Shown: positions 7,940 through 17,161 of the stretch, piece by piece | How the letters are laid out: every line of letters starts with the position of its first letter | How positions within the stretch are numbered: the stretch's first letter is position 1 | Source of the DNA: Terriglobia bacterium | Lineage (GTDB): Bacteria; Acidobacteriota; Terriglobia; Terriglobales; Acidobacteriaceae | DNA length: 53,554 bases | Assembly (NCBI GenBank): GCA_020073395.1 | Contig: JAIQFF010000016.1 | Location: 1-53,554, forward strand | Direction: 5' to 3' | Translations under genes and position numbers: made by a program | The notes under the pieces: generated by a model | Told to the model about the DNA's origin: nothing | Databases searched by the model: none | Seen by the model: the letters and a program-made list of their open reading frames with translations, nothing else

Positions 7940-9370
7940 ATGGCGACGAAAAAAATGACGATGGGCCTGATCGTGGGCAACCGTGGCTTCTTCCCCGATC
8001 ATCTGGCGAAAAGCGGCCGCGAAGAAATGCTGCGGGTGTTGACCACGGCCGGCATGGATGTGGTCGCGCTGACTCCGGAAGAAAGCAAATACGGCGCGGT
8101 CGAAACCCGGGAAGAGTCCCGGCGCTGTGCTGACCTGTTCAAACGTAACCGCGATCGCATCGACGGGGTTATCGTGACGCTGCCAAACTTCGGGGAAGAG
8201 CGTGCGATTGCCGATGCCTTGCGCCTGGCCGACCTGCACGTGCCGGTGCTGATCCAGGCCACACCCGATGATCCCGGGAAGATGACCATCGCATTCCGCC
8301 GGGACAGCTTCTGCGGCAAGATGTCCGCCTGTAACAATTTGCGGCAGTACGGCATTCCATACACCATCACCACGCTGCACACCGAAAGTCCGGATTCTCC
8401 CGAGTTCGCCAGAGACCTGCAATGGTTCGCCGGAGTTTGTCGCGTGGTAAATGGATTCCGCAACTTACGTGTGGGAGCGATTGGGGCGCGTCCCACCGCT
8501 TTCAATACGGTTCGCTACAGCGAGAAGATCCTCGAATCGCAGGGCATTTCGATTGAGACGCTTGACCTCTCCGAGGTCCTGGGCCGCATCGAGCGCATGA
8601 AGGACAACGACGACGCGGCGCAGGCCAAACTGGCTTCAATCAAGAAATACGTGGATTCAAGCGGAGTACCCGCAGCCGCCTTGATGAAGATGGCGAAGCT
8701 TGGCGCCGTGGTCGATCACTGGATGGCATCGACGGAAGTGGCCATCAGCGCGGTGCAATGCTGGACTTCCATTGAGGAGAATCTGGGTGTTGTACCCTGT
8801 ACGGTCATGAGCATGATGAGCGATGGATTGCTGTCGAGCGCCTGCGAAGTGGACATCTGCGGCGTGCTGGGCATGCATGCGTTGCGGCTGGCGTCAGAAA
8901 CGCCTTCAGCACTGCTTGACTGGAACAACAACTACGGTTCCGATCCCAACAAGGCGGTCTGCTTTCACTGCTCCAACCTGCCCAAGCACTTCTTCCGCTC
9001 GGTGAAGATGGATTTCCAGGAGATCATTGCGGGCACCGTGGGCAAAGAAAACACTTTCGGCACCTGCGTGGGATTGATCAAGCCCGAAAAGATGAGCTTT
9101 GCCCGTTTCTCCACCGACGACACCGCGGGTAAGATGCGCGGCTACGTGGGCGAAGGCAGGTTTACCGATGACCCGCTGAATACTTTCGGAGGCGCCGGCG
9201 TGGTCGAGATCCCACAGATGCAGAAGCTGCTGCACTATATCTGCGAAAACGGCTTCGAGCATCACGTGGCCGCCAATCTGTCGAGTGTGGCGCCGGCCGT
9301 TTACGAAGCCACCACCCGGTATCTGCAGTGGGACATGTACCAGCATCCGGGGAATAACGGGGCCTGCTGA
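7940..9370 (+). CDS. Fucose/arabinose isomerase-family protein, probable L-arabinose isomerase
   Basis: This 476-residue protein belongs to the L-fucose/L-arabinose isomerase superfamily. Recognisable parts are the N-terminal Rossmann-like domain (GLIVGNRGFFPDHL), the LPNFGEERAIADAL segment, and a C-terminal part with FHCSNLPKHFF and TFGTCVGLIKPEKMSF. It is not classical AraA, which is about 500 residues with different motifs. It lies between the pentose importer and the ribulokinase gene and the locus has no other isomerase, so it probably converts L-arabinose to L-ribulose in the cytoplasm. Its stop overlaps the next start (TGATG). Activity on D-arabinose or L-fucose remains possible, but no fuculokinase or fuculose aldolase partner is seen. 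Confidence 0.8.
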   Translation: MATKKMTMGLIVGNRGFFPDHLAKSGREEMLRVLTTAGMDVVALTPEESKYGAVETREESRRCADLFKRNRDRIDGVIVTLPNFGEERAIADALRLADLHVPVLIQATPDDPGKMTIAFRRDSFCGKMSACNNLRQYGIPYTITTLHTESPDSPEFARDLQWFAGVCRVVNGFRNLRVGAIGARPTAFNTVRYSEKILESQGISIETLDLSEVLGRIERMKDNDDAAQAKLASIKKYVDSSGVPAAALMKMAKLGAVVDHWMASTEVAISAVQCWTSIEENLGVVPCTVMSMMSDGLLSSACEVDICGVLGMHALRLASETPSALLDWNNNYGSDPNKAVCFHCSNLPKHFFRSVKMDFQEIIAGTVGKENTFGTCVGLIKPEKMSFARFSTDDTAGKMRGYVGEGRFTDDPLNTFGGAGVVEIPQMQKLLHYICENGFEHHVAANLSSVAPAVYEATTRYLQWDMYQHPGNNGAC

Positions 9371-10950
9371 TGGCCATCGTGGCGGGAGTTGACTTCGGCA
9401 CGCTCAGCGTGCGTGTCTCCATCGTGGACAGCGAGCGCGGCCTGCTCGAATCCGCCGTCGCCGAATATCCTCTGCACCGCAAGCGCGAAGATCCTGAATA
9501 CGCCACCCAGGCGCACGAAGATCACATGCGCGCTCTTGCCGCGGCCACTCGCGAGGCGGTAAAGAAAGCCGGCATCCCGGGCGACAAGGTGGAGGCCATT
9601 GCGCTCGACACCACCGGCTCCTCGGTGATTCCCGTAGGCAAAGACCTGCAGCCTCTCGGCGAATACTACTTGTGGTGCGATCATCGGGCCAAAGGTGAGG
9701 CGGCGGAGATTACGGCGGTCGCGCATCGTGAAGGCCTGGAAGCCATCAATTGGTGTGGCGGCGTGTATTCGTCGGAGTGGGGATTTTCGAAACTCCTGCA
9801 TTGGCTTCGTCACAACCCGGCGAAGCGTTCGGAGTTTGTCTCCGCCTTCGAACACTGCGACATGGTGGCGGCGACGCTGTGCGGCATCACCGATCCCCAA
9901 AAAGTAAAGCGCAGCGTTTGCGCCATGGGCCACAAATGGCTCTGGAACCGGGCTCTCGGAGGCCTTCCTCCCGAACAGTTTCTGGTCAAGGTCGATCCGA
10001 TCCTTGCGGGTGTGCGCGAAAAGTTGGACGGCGAATACGTAGCCTCCGACCAGATCGCGGGAACGCTTTCAAAGGAATGGGCGGAAAAGCTTGGCCTGAA
10101 AGCCGGCATTCCGATTCCGGTGGGCGCATTCGACGCGCATTGGGACGCGATCGGAGCGGGCTGCGGCACCGATGACATGGTGAACGTGGTCGGGACCTCC
10201 ACATGCATCATCGGGATTACGCCTTCGGTCAATCTTGTTCCGGGCGTGTGTGGCGTGGTGCAGGGAAGCGTGCACCCCGGCCGCACCGGGATCGAAGCCG
10301 GCCTCTCCGCGGTTGGGGACATCTTCAACGCGATTGCCACCCGCGCCGGGACCGATGTCAAAACCCTGAGCCAGGGCCTCGAGAACTATCGCGCCGGACA
10401 AACCGGGCTGCTGCGCATGACCTGGGACAATGGCGACCGCACCGTGCTGGTCAATCCCAACTTGCGCGGCATCACCCTGGGTTGGAATCTGCAAAGCACT
10501 GCCCAGGACGAATTGTTCGCTGCCATCGAAGGCACGGCGTTCCACACCCGGGTGATTCTCGACCGCATGGCCGTGAACGGGGTAAATATCAAGCGCGTCA
10601 TCAACGCGGGCGGCATTCCGCAAAAGAATGAGGTGCTGAACCGGGTGTACGCCAATGTGCTCGGCCGGCCGGTACTGGTGCCGAGCAAGAGCGTGACCAG
10701 CCTGGGTTCGGCGATTTTTGCGTTTCTGGCAGCGGGAGTTTTCAAAACCATTGAGGATGCGCAGAAAAAGATTTGCCCCTCTCACCGGGTGTTTGAGCCC
10801 GATCAATCCGAGCAGCAGGTTTACGAAGAGCTGTATCCGCTCTACAGCAAGCTCTATTTCGCCTTCGGCGATCCCCAAAGGGATGGCTTCGGCACGGTGC
10901 TTCCTACCTTGATTCGCGTGGCCGAGTCCGTGCATAAAGCACAAGCGTAG
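9370..10950 (+). CDS. araB: Ribulokinase (FGGY carbohydrate kinase)
   Basis: This 526-residue FGGY-family kinase phosphorylates L-ribulose to L-ribulose 5-phosphate with ATP. It shows the N-terminal phosphate-1 motif (GVDFGTLSVRVSIVD), the substrate-domain ALDTTGSSVIPV, the FDAHWDAIGAGCG segment, and the C-terminal NAGGIPQKNEVLNRVYANVL and TSLGSAIFAFLAAG typical of ribulokinases. The length fits bacterial AraB. It starts at the A of the preceding TGA stop, so it is translationally coupled to the isomerase. It is the last gene of the arabinose operon, and its product goes to AraD. Confidence 0.9.
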   Translation: MAIVAGVDFGTLSVRVSIVDSERGLLESAVAEYPLHRKREDPEYATQAHEDHMRALAAATREAVKKAGIPGDKVEAIALDTTGSSVIPVGKDLQPLGEYYLWCDHRAKGEAAEITAVAHREGLEAINWCGGVYSSEWGFSKLLHWLRHNPAKRSEFVSAFEHCDMVAATLCGITDPQKVKRSVCAMGHKWLWNRALGGLPPEQFLVKVDPILAGVREKLDGEYVASDQIAGTLSKEWAEKLGLKAGIPIPVGAFDAHWDAIGAGCGTDDMVNVVGTSTCIIGITPSVNLVPGVCGVVQGSVHPGRTGIEAGLSAVGDIFNAIATRAGTDVKTLSQGLENYRAGQTGLLRMTWDNGDRTVLVNPNLRGITLGWNLQSTAQDELFAAIEGTAFHTRVILDRMAVNGVNIKRVINAGGIPQKNEVLNRVYANVLGRPVLVPSKSVTSLGSAIFAFLAAGVFKTIEDAQKKICPSHRVFEPDQSEQQVYEELYPLYSKLYFAFGDPQRDGFGTVLPTLIRVAESVHKAQA

Positions 10951-10983
10951 TTGGCCCGCCGGAAATTTCTATCCCATACTCGT

Positions 10984-11222
10984 GTCATCCTGAGCGAAGC
11001 GTTTACTTTCGTTTTGGAAAGCAAACGCGAAGTCGAAGGACCCCTATATGCGCATCACCGCCGGATCCGGACAGCCGCCCACGGGCTGTCCGGTGGAGCA
11101 AGACACCGCTGTTTTCCCATCCTGCAAAAACTGGTCGAGCTGCGCTCGACTGGGCGGGTGAGGGCACCCGCCCCTACGTGGTTTGAGCGAGGACGCTCGC
11201 GGCTACATTAGAATAAGCTTTC
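10984..11222. repeat. Cluster of intergenic hairpin repeats after araB
   Basis: The gap after araB is made of palindromic units. These are a TCATCCTGAGCGAAGCG element whose core GCGTTTACTTTC (10999-11010) pairs with 11016-11028; a perfect 10-base stem CCGGACAGCC/GGCTGTCCGG at 11067-11076 and 11084-11093; GTCGAG/CTCGAC; GGGCGGGTG/CACCCGCCC; and GCGAG/CTCGC. They may also help end the arabinose transcript, though no T-run is present. TAGAAT at 11209-11214 could be the -10 box of the next gene. Confidence 0.65.
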
Positions 11223-11966
11223 TTGCCTGGCTCCCTTGAACTCGACCGTCTGCGTGTTGTGCTGGTGTCGTCGCGCAACCCGCTCAACATCGGCGCTGCG
11301 GCTCGAGCCATGAGCAATTTTGGTTTTTCCCGCCTGCGGGTGGTGAATCCGTACGAGAAAGCGTTCCGTGCGGCGCGTTCCGCGGTTGGTGCCGCGGAAC
11401 TGCTGAGCAGCGCCGAGGAATACGGGAGCGTTGCCGACGCCGTGGCCGACTGCACCCTGGTGGTCGGCACAACCGCGGTGCGGCACCGGGAAGTGCAGCA
11501 CCCCCTGCGACGTCTGGAATATGGAGCGCGGCTGATTCGCAAACACATGACCTCCGGCCCGGTGGCCCTCTTGTTTGGTTCCGAGAGGTACGGGCTCTCC
11601 AAGGATGACCTCAGCTATTGCCACTGGCTGATCCGCATTCCCACCCGGGAACAGCACATCTCGATGAACCTGGGCCAGGCGGTCGCGGTGTGTATGTACG
11701 AATTGATTCGCAACAGCCGGGCGACAGGGACAGCGGAGAAACAGGCGCTCGCCACTGCAGGCGACATCGCGCGCATTACACCTGTGCTGGCCGATCTGCT
11801 GAGCACTAGCAGTTACATGCTTCCGCAGCGGGCGGCCGATACGGAGCAAAGAATTCGCCGCATGGTGCGCCGCCTCAAGCTTTCAACTCGGGATGTCGAA
11901 GCATGGTTGGGCATTCTGCGCCATGTCCAATGGCGAATGCGGTCCGGGAAAAAGAAGGCTGAGTGA
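11223..11966 (+). CDS. TrmJ/LasT-like RNA 2'-O-methyltransferase (SpoU/TrmH superfamily)
   Basis: This 247-residue SPOUT-fold methyltransferase begins VVLVSSRNPLNIGAAARAM, the family's hallmark N-terminus. The knot region motifs follow: VALLFGSERYGLS (about residues 116-128) and IRIPTREQHISMNLGQAVAV (about 138-157). The best match is to TrmJ, which methylates the 2'-hydroxyl of tRNA position 32. The C-terminal extension of about 80 residues fits that subgroup. The start is TTG without a visible RBS, and a TAGAAT box ends only 8 bases upstream, so a leaderless message is possible. It has no evident link to the neighbouring arabinose or phosphatase genes. Confidence 0.85.
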   Translation: MPGSLELDRLRVVLVSSRNPLNIGAAARAMSNFGFSRLRVVNPYEKAFRAARSAVGAAELLSSAEEYGSVADAVADCTLVVGTTAVRHREVQHPLRRLEYGARLIRKHMTSGPVALLFGSERYGLSKDDLSYCHWLIRIPTREQHISMNLGQAVAVCMYELIRNSRATGTAEKQALATAGDIARITPVLADLLSTSSYMLPQRAADTEQRIRRMVRRLKLSTRDVEAWLGILRHVQWRMRSGKKKAE

Positions 11967-12017
11967 CCTGTCCCTTCGGGATTCGCTGAAAGGCAAAATC
12001 ATTTACACTAAGGGCAA

Positions 12018-12245
12018 ATGTCTGATCGGATCGTGTGTTCGTGCATCACTTGTCCCAAGTGTGGAACCTGGGTGGTCGTCGAACGGGAAATGACGCGAGA
12101 AACCAACAAGGAAAAGGTGAACGCAACTTGCCCGGACCCCGAGTGTGGTAAGCAATTTTCCTTTTCCCCCGGGGAGACCAAGGTCTTCGAATTGCCGATG
12201 AATCTTTTTGAGCGGCGCCACTTCTACCGCTCCGAGCTGTCGTAG
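12018..12245 (+). CDS. Small zinc-ribbon-like hypothetical protein
   Basis: This 75-residue protein has cysteine pairs in CSCITCPKCG (residues 7-16) and CPDPECGKQF (about 38-47), which look like the two knuckles of a zinc ribbon. The rest is charged and unremarkable, ending FERRHFYRSELS. It is probably cytoplasmic. No function was recognised. It follows the methyltransferase gene by 51 bases in the same direction and may be cotranscribed. Confidence 0.6.
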   Translation: MSDRIVCSCITCPKCGTWVVVEREMTRETNKEKVNATCPDPECGKQFSFSPGETKVFELPMNLFERRHFYRSELS

Positions 12246-12294
12246 CTCCCGCCTTTCAGTTAACGGCTCGATTCGCCACCCTGTTTCTGCGCCA

Positions 12295-12400
12295 GTGTCA
12301 CGCTGAGCCTGCAAAGCATCTTGCGCAAAGCGGATTCGCATTGGCCGCAATTGTGCTGATGCACGCCAGACCTCGGGACGAAGGTCCCTCAGGGTGACGC
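12295..12400. repeat. TGTCACGCTGAG / CTCAGGGTGACG inverted repeat
   Basis: The stretch opens with TGTCACGCTGAG and closes with CTCAGGGTGACG, a 10-of-12 inverted match, with Cys/His-free spacer sequence of no coding character. The outer arms resemble the widespread TGTCACCCTGAG bacterial repeat. It fills most of the gap before the sulfatase-family gene. Confidence 0.45.
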
Positions 12401-12486
12401 CGGCGTCGGAGCGTTGTTCAACTGGGCTACTATCCTCTGCCAATGCCGATGGTTCTGCCGCCGGTCAGGCGTAAACTTAGTTTGCA

Positions 12487-14916
12487 GTGTCGCGTACACC
12501 AACCACAACCGAGGTTCCGTCCACCAGCGCCGGGTCACGTCCGCGCATTGGATCCTTTCTGCTTCTTGCCATCTGGTTTGCGGTCGTTGCCGGCCTGGTG
12601 GAGGGCGCCGGCCTGCTGCTGTTCCAGAGAATCAACTGGGCGCGATGGGGGCCCACCCTTCACGTTTCAGAACCAATCATCTGGATTTCGGCCATCGTCG
12701 ATCTTGTTCTGTTTTGTGTTTTGACGCTGGCTCTGTGGGCCGCGGGACGGCTGATTCCGAATCTTCGAAGGTTGCAGCCCGCCATAGCCCTGTTGACCGC
12801 GCTTACTCTGTATGACTGGCTTACGGTCACGGCCCGTCTTTCCCACTTCAGCTGCCTGCTGCTGGCGGCCGGCGTGGGAATTGCCTTCAGCCGCTGGGTG
12901 GCAAAACACGAAGTTGCCACACTGCAATTTGTGAGGCTCACGTTCCCCTTGGTTGTTGCGGCCGGGGTCCTGGCGTTCGCCGGAATTCAGGGCGGCCACT
13001 GGCTGCTTGAAACCAGAGCCGTGGCCAAGCTGCCGGCGGCGGCTGCGGATGAGCCCAACGTGCTCGTCATCGTGGTGGACACGTTGCGCGCCGACCATCT
13101 CTCCTCTTATGGGTATGACCGGCCCACCAGTACGAATATTGATCGCATCGCCACCCAGGGCGTGCTGTTTCAGAATGCCGTCGCCACGTCCTCCTGGACG
13201 TTTCCCTCGCACGCTTCGTTGTTGACCGGCCGCTATCAATATGAGCATGGCATGGACAAGGTAAAGCAGATGTCGGTGATTGGTGTGGAGGCGTTCAGTC
13301 CCAACGGCTTGCCCACGTTGGGAGAAGCGTTGCTGCAAAAGGGATATCGTACGGGAGCCTTCTCCGCGAATCGCACTTACTTTACCCGCGACCTCGGTTT
13401 CGGCCGGGGCTTCATGCACTTCGAAGACTATTTTCATTCGTCCAGCGACATGTTTGTGCGCACTTTGTATGGCCGGGAGTTTGCCCGTATCTATCTCAAG
13501 CGTAGTGACCGGAGCCTGGTCAAACGTGTGCTCCGAAAGCTGGGATTTGCGGCGCTCCTCGATCAGGGGGCGGAAGGCTCGGGCAGCTATGGCGGCGCTT
13601 TCGGCATCCGCAAACGTGCCGACGTGGTCAATCAGGAAACACTGGACTGGATTGACCGCGATCGAAGGCGGCCCTTCTTTGCCTTCCTTAACTATTTCGA
13701 TGTGCACGATCCTTACGGCGGACCGCGCAGCTATGCCAAACCTTCGTGGCCGCAGCAAACCAACGTGGACGCGTATGACGCTGGAGTGAAGTATGTAGAT
13801 GACTCCATCGGGCGACTGATGGAGGAGCTGGACCGGCGCGGCCTGAGCAAGAATACTCTCGTCGTCATCACCGGCGATCATGGGGAATCGCTGGGCCAGC
13901 ACCACCTGAGGACCCACGGCAAAGCGCTTTACTGGGAGCTGATTCACGTTCCCCTGGTGCTCCGGTATCCGGGGCGTGTTCCGGCGGGCGTTCGCCTGGA
14001 TGTGCCGGTAAGCAACTCAGCCCTTCCCGCCACGATCATGGAGTTGCTGGGCGAGGGCGGACAGGGAACATTTCCCGGACCGCCATTGAGTGCGTTTTGG
14101 AAAGCCCCGGCGGCGCCGCCGGTCTGGCCCGATGCTCTTTCCGAAGTCGCAAAACACAACATCGTTACTGATGAGAGCCAGGCGGTCGGAAAACTGGTGG
14201 CTACCACCGCCGATGGTCCGATGAAGTCCGTAGTCACGACGCGCTGGCATCTGATCGTGCACAAGGAACTGGGAGACCAACTCTATGACTGGGTGCATGA
14301 TCCCGGCGAGTCGAACGACATGATCTACACTCCGTTAGGCCAGCGGGTGGCGCGTGAGCTGAACGCTCGGCTGGAGGCATTGCTGGACCGGTCCGCAGCG
14401 CAGGATAGGACACCAACCTCGATCGCTTTGCGCGACGGTCGGGTCAACATCCAGGAGAGTAGTGTTCATGCCAACAAGCTACAACCCGGACCGTCCCGAG
14501 CGATTGACGATTACTACCGTATGGAAGCGCAGGCTGGATCCACGCTGGTCGTCGAGGTCCGCGCCCAGCAACTTGTCCCGTCGATCCGGCTGGATCCGGT
14601 GATCGCGATTGTGGACGAGCACGGGCAGCCCTACCAAAGCTGCCGGAATCCAGGCGACGATCACACCCCGGCGCCTGGCATCGCCGATCCGACCCCTGAC
14701 GCGTTCGACGATATCTGCGTGAATGACGATATCAATCCCGGCGTGAATACCGACGCTAGGCTGGAGATTTTGGTGCCGGAAGGCGCTAAGTCTCTAGTAC
14801 AATTGAACATCCGCGTATCCGACTGGAACGGACAGTCTGGGGCGCGCTTGCCCTACCAGATGCAGGTCCAGGAAGCAGGTACCCGGCCGGAGTCGGCCAG
14901 GGCGGCGAATCCCTGA
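12487..14916 (+). CDS. Membrane-anchored sulfatase-superfamily protein
   Basis: This 809-residue protein has about five hydrophobic segments in its first 180 residues, then an alkaline-phosphatase/sulfatase-fold domain starting NVLVIVVDTLRADHLSSYGY. The nucleophile region reads SWTFPSHASLLTGR, with Thr238 where true sulfatases carry the formylglycine Cys or Ser and His where they have the following Arg. The metal motif ITGDHGESLGQH and FLNYFDVHDPYG are present. A C-terminal domain of about 190 residues (from near 620) looks beta-rich. The fold could hydrolyse or transfer phosphate or sulfate esters outside the inner membrane. The absent C/S-x-P-x-R motif argues against a classical sulfatase and leaves a phosphotransferase role open. 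The start is GTG at 12487, with no clear RBS. Confidence 0.8.
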   Translation: MSRTPTTTEVPSTSAGSRPRIGSFLLLAIWFAVVAGLVEGAGLLLFQRINWARWGPTLHVSEPIIWISAIVDLVLFCVLTLALWAAGRLIPNLRRLQPAIALLTALTLYDWLTVTARLSHFSCLLLAAGVGIAFSRWVAKHEVATLQFVRLTFPLVVAAGVLAFAGIQGGHWLLETRAVAKLPAAAADEPNVLVIVVDTLRADHLSSYGYDRPTSTNIDRIATQGVLFQNAVATSSWTFPSHASLLTGRYQYEHGMDKVKQMSVIGVEAFSPNGLPTLGEALLQKGYRTGAFSANRTYFTRDLGFGRGFMHFEDYFHSSSDMFVRTLYGREFARIYLKRSDRSLVKRVLRKLGFAALLDQGAEGSGSYGGAFGIRKRADVVNQETLDWIDRDRRRPFFAFLNYFDVHDPYGGPRSYAKPSWPQQTNVDAYDAGVKYVDDSIGRLMEELDRRGLSKNTLVVITGDHGESLGQHHLRTHGKALYWELIHVPLVLRYPGRVPAGVRLDVPVSNSALPATIMELLGEGGQGTFPGPPLSAFWKAPAAPPVWPDALSEVAKHNIVTDESQAVGKLVATTADGPMKSVVTTRWHLIVHKELGDQLYDWVHDPGESNDMIYTPLGQRVARELNARLEALLDRSAAQDRTPTSIALRDGRVNIQESSVHANKLQPGPSRAIDDYYRMEAQAGSTLVVEVRAQQLVPSIRLDPVIAIVDEHGQPYQSCRNPGDDHTPAPGIADPTPDAFDDICVNDDINPGVNTDARLEILVPEGAKSLVQLNIRVSDWNGQSGARLPYQMQVQEAGTRPESARAANP

Positions 14917-15058
14917 ACCTCGGCGAACCATGTTCCGTGACCCTTGTTCCGCAACCCGGGAGCTACTCTGCCAATGGGGAGCGCAATGCGGGGGATGGTA
15001 AAATCATAAGAAACACTCACAGACAGTGTGAACCCAAGACCGGATCAGAGGAGCATTC

Positions 15059-15262
15059 ATGAGACTTGAACTACTGGCGCTTTACGGTGGTCCCGACCAG
15101 GTCATGACGGTGACTTCCGGCTTGGCCAGTCTGCTCGGCCTCTTGCTCATCTTCTGGAACAAGGTTGTAGGAATTTTTTTCAAGATCGTACGGAAGTTCA
15201 GTCGCTCCGAGACGCCTGCCGTGGTTGATGCTCCCAAAGACATTCCCAAAGGAACTCCTTAA
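15059..15262 (+). CDS. Small single-pass membrane protein
   Basis: This 67-residue hypothetical protein has one strong transmembrane segment (about residues 18-42, GLASLLGLLLIFWNKVVGIFF within it) followed by a basic stretch (KIVRKFSRSE) and a Pro-rich tail. Basic residues after the helix suggest the C-terminus stays in the cytoplasm. AGAGGAG at 15048-15054 precedes the ATG. It stands 15 bases before the following phosphodiesterase-like gene and may be its operon partner. No family was recognised. Confidence 0.6.
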   Translation: MRLELLALYGGPDQVMTVTSGLASLLGLLLIFWNKVVGIFFKIVRKFSRSETPAVVDAPKDIPKGTP

Positions 15263-15277
15263 TTTCGGGTCCGCTGC

Positions 15278-17128
15278 TTGCGCAGAAAAGTTATCGTCAT
15301 CGGTTTGGACGGGCTCGAACCCGGCATTGTGGAAGCGATGCTGGAACGCGGAGAACTTCCCAACCTGGCAAAAATTCGAGCCTCCGGCAGCTACTCCCGC
15401 CTGAAAACGACTTATCCCGCGCAAACTCCCGTGGCCTGGTCATCGTTTGCGACCGGCACAAATCCGGGCGGACACGGAATCTTTGATTTCATCTCGCGCG
15501 ATCCCGAAACCTATTTGCCCGATGTCGCCCTGACCCGGTTTGAGCGGCCGAAAAATATGCTGGCCCAGCCGCGGGTGGTAAACCGGCGAAGCGGCGTGCC
15601 GGTGTGGCAGACACTTTCGGCGGCAGGTATTCCGAGCACCATCTTGCGCTGTCCATGCACCTTTCCTCCCGAAGCCATGCAAGGCCGAATGTTGGCCGGC
15701 GTCGGCGTTCCCGATCTGCGCGGCAGCCAGAGTAAGGGTACGTTTTACACTCAGGACAGAACGGTCGTCGCGCAAGAGAACGAGCAGCTCATTCTTCTCG
15801 ATTCCGGGGCTGAGATTGCGACGCGCGTTATTGGGCCGCGCAATACGAAATCTTCACCGCCAGGGGACACTTCCTGCGAAATACGCGTTCAAGTGGACCA
15901 GGCGGCGCGCAAGCTGGCGATCCAAACTGGCGGCTCGCCCGCAAAGATTGAAGTTCCGGAAAAAGGCTGGAGCGATTGGGTAAGATTCAAGTTCAAATTC
16001 TCTATGCTGCAATCGGTGACCGGAATCGCGCGCTTCTACGTCCGGCAACTCGAGCCGCATCTCGAGTTCTACGTTTCTGCTGTCAACTTCGATCCCGCCG
16101 CTCCCATGTTTCCGGTTTCCGCTCCGGCAGATTATGCCCGAGAGTTGGCCGACAAGATCGGGCTGTTTTCCACGCTCGGCATGGCGGAAGATCATAACGG
16201 CTTGAACAATGGCCGGTTGGACGAAGCTGCCTACCTGCAGCATTGTGAACTAGTGCTGGGCGAGCGGGAGCGGGCCATGCGTTTCGAACTGGACCGCTTC
16301 AGCGAAGGGCTTTTCTTCATGCTGTTCGACACTCCGGACCGGGTGCAGCATATGTTGTGGCGCTTCCGCGATCGCGAACATCCAGGATTTGAGCCGGACC
16401 TCTCGCCTGAACTCGCCACCCGAATCGAAGAACACTATCGACGTTGCGACGATTTGCTCAGTGCAGTGCTCGACAAGGTGGACGAGAATACTCTGCTGAT
16501 CGTGCTTTCCGATCACGGCTTCGGAACTTTCCGGCGCGCTTTCGACACCAATACCTGGCTGTGGCAAAACGGTCTGCTTGCGCTCAAAGGCAGTCGCAAG
16601 CCGGGAGAGGACCTGGGAGAAGGATTTGTTTCGGTTGACTGGTCGAAGACTTACGCCTACGCGGTCGGACTGGGCGGCATTTATCTCAACCTCAAAGGGC
16701 GAGAGAGCGGCGGGGTTCTGGAAGAGGGAAGCGAAGCCGAGCGGGTGCGCCACGCAATTCAGACCGGCCTGGCTGACTTTCCGGACGCGCAGACGCAACG
16801 GGCGGCCATTCGCAGTGTGTCGCGCCGTGAAGAGTTATACTCGGGGGCGTTTGTGGGCAATTCGCCGGACCTGCTGGTTAATTTTCATCGTGGATTCCGA
16901 GTGTCCTGGCAGAGCGCGGTGGGTGGTTTTTCGCATTCCGTGCTGGAAGACAACATGCGCCGCTGGAGTGGGGACCACATTGTCGATCCGGAATCGGTTC
17001 CAGGCATCCTGTTCATGAATCGCGCGGCGTTGCACAATCATGCGCGAATTATCGATCTGGCGCCCACGATCCTGAAACACCTCGGCGTGGAAGTACCCGG
17101 CACCATGGAAGGCAAATCGTTGCTCTGA
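15278..17128 (+). CDS. Alkaline-phosphatase-superfamily phosphodiesterase/nucleotide pyrophosphatase-like protein
   Basis: This 616-residue protein of the type I phosphodiesterase/nucleotide pyrophosphatase group starts from TTG. The metal-ligand aspartate is in VIGLDGLEP (Asp11), the probable nucleophile is Thr50 in PAQTPVAWSSF, and further ligands lie in FDTPDRVQHMLW and VLSDHGFGTF (Asp412-His413). GTNPGGHGIFDF is also characteristic. There is no signal peptide or membrane segment, so it may work in the cytoplasm or start further upstream. A second member of the same family follows 33 bases later. The substrate is unknown; these proteins cleave phosphate mono- or diesters, and their pairing suggests related but distinct substrates. 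Confidence 0.82.
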   Translation: MRRKVIVIGLDGLEPGIVEAMLERGELPNLAKIRASGSYSRLKTTYPAQTPVAWSSFATGTNPGGHGIFDFISRDPETYLPDVALTRFERPKNMLAQPRVVNRRSGVPVWQTLSAAGIPSTILRCPCTFPPEAMQGRMLAGVGVPDLRGSQSKGTFYTQDRTVVAQENEQLILLDSGAEIATRVIGPRNTKSSPPGDTSCEIRVQVDQAARKLAIQTGGSPAKIEVPEKGWSDWVRFKFKFSMLQSVTGIARFYVRQLEPHLEFYVSAVNFDPAAPMFPVSAPADYARELADKIGLFSTLGMAEDHNGLNNGRLDEAAYLQHCELVLGERERAMRFELDRFSEGLFFMLFDTPDRVQHMLWRFRDREHPGFEPDLSPELATRIEEHYRRCDDLLSAVLDKVDENTLLIVLSDHGFGTFRRAFDTNTWLWQNGLLALKGSRKPGEDLGEGFVSVDWSKTYAYAVGLGGIYLNLKGRESGGVLEEGSEAERVRHAIQTGLADFPDAQTQRAAIRSVSRREELYSGAFVGNSPDLLVNFHRGFRVSWQSAVGGFSHSVLEDNMRRWSGDHIVDPESVPGILFMNRAALHNHARIIDLAPTILKHLGVEVPGTMEGKSLL

Positions 17129-17161
17129 CAACAAGACTCTGACAACCAACATTCTGACGAC

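Noticed and set aside
10999-11028. CGTTTACT half-site resembling the LacI operator
   Set aside because: It is part of the stem of a TCATCCTGAGCGAAGCG-type repeat and lies after the operon, not before a gene.
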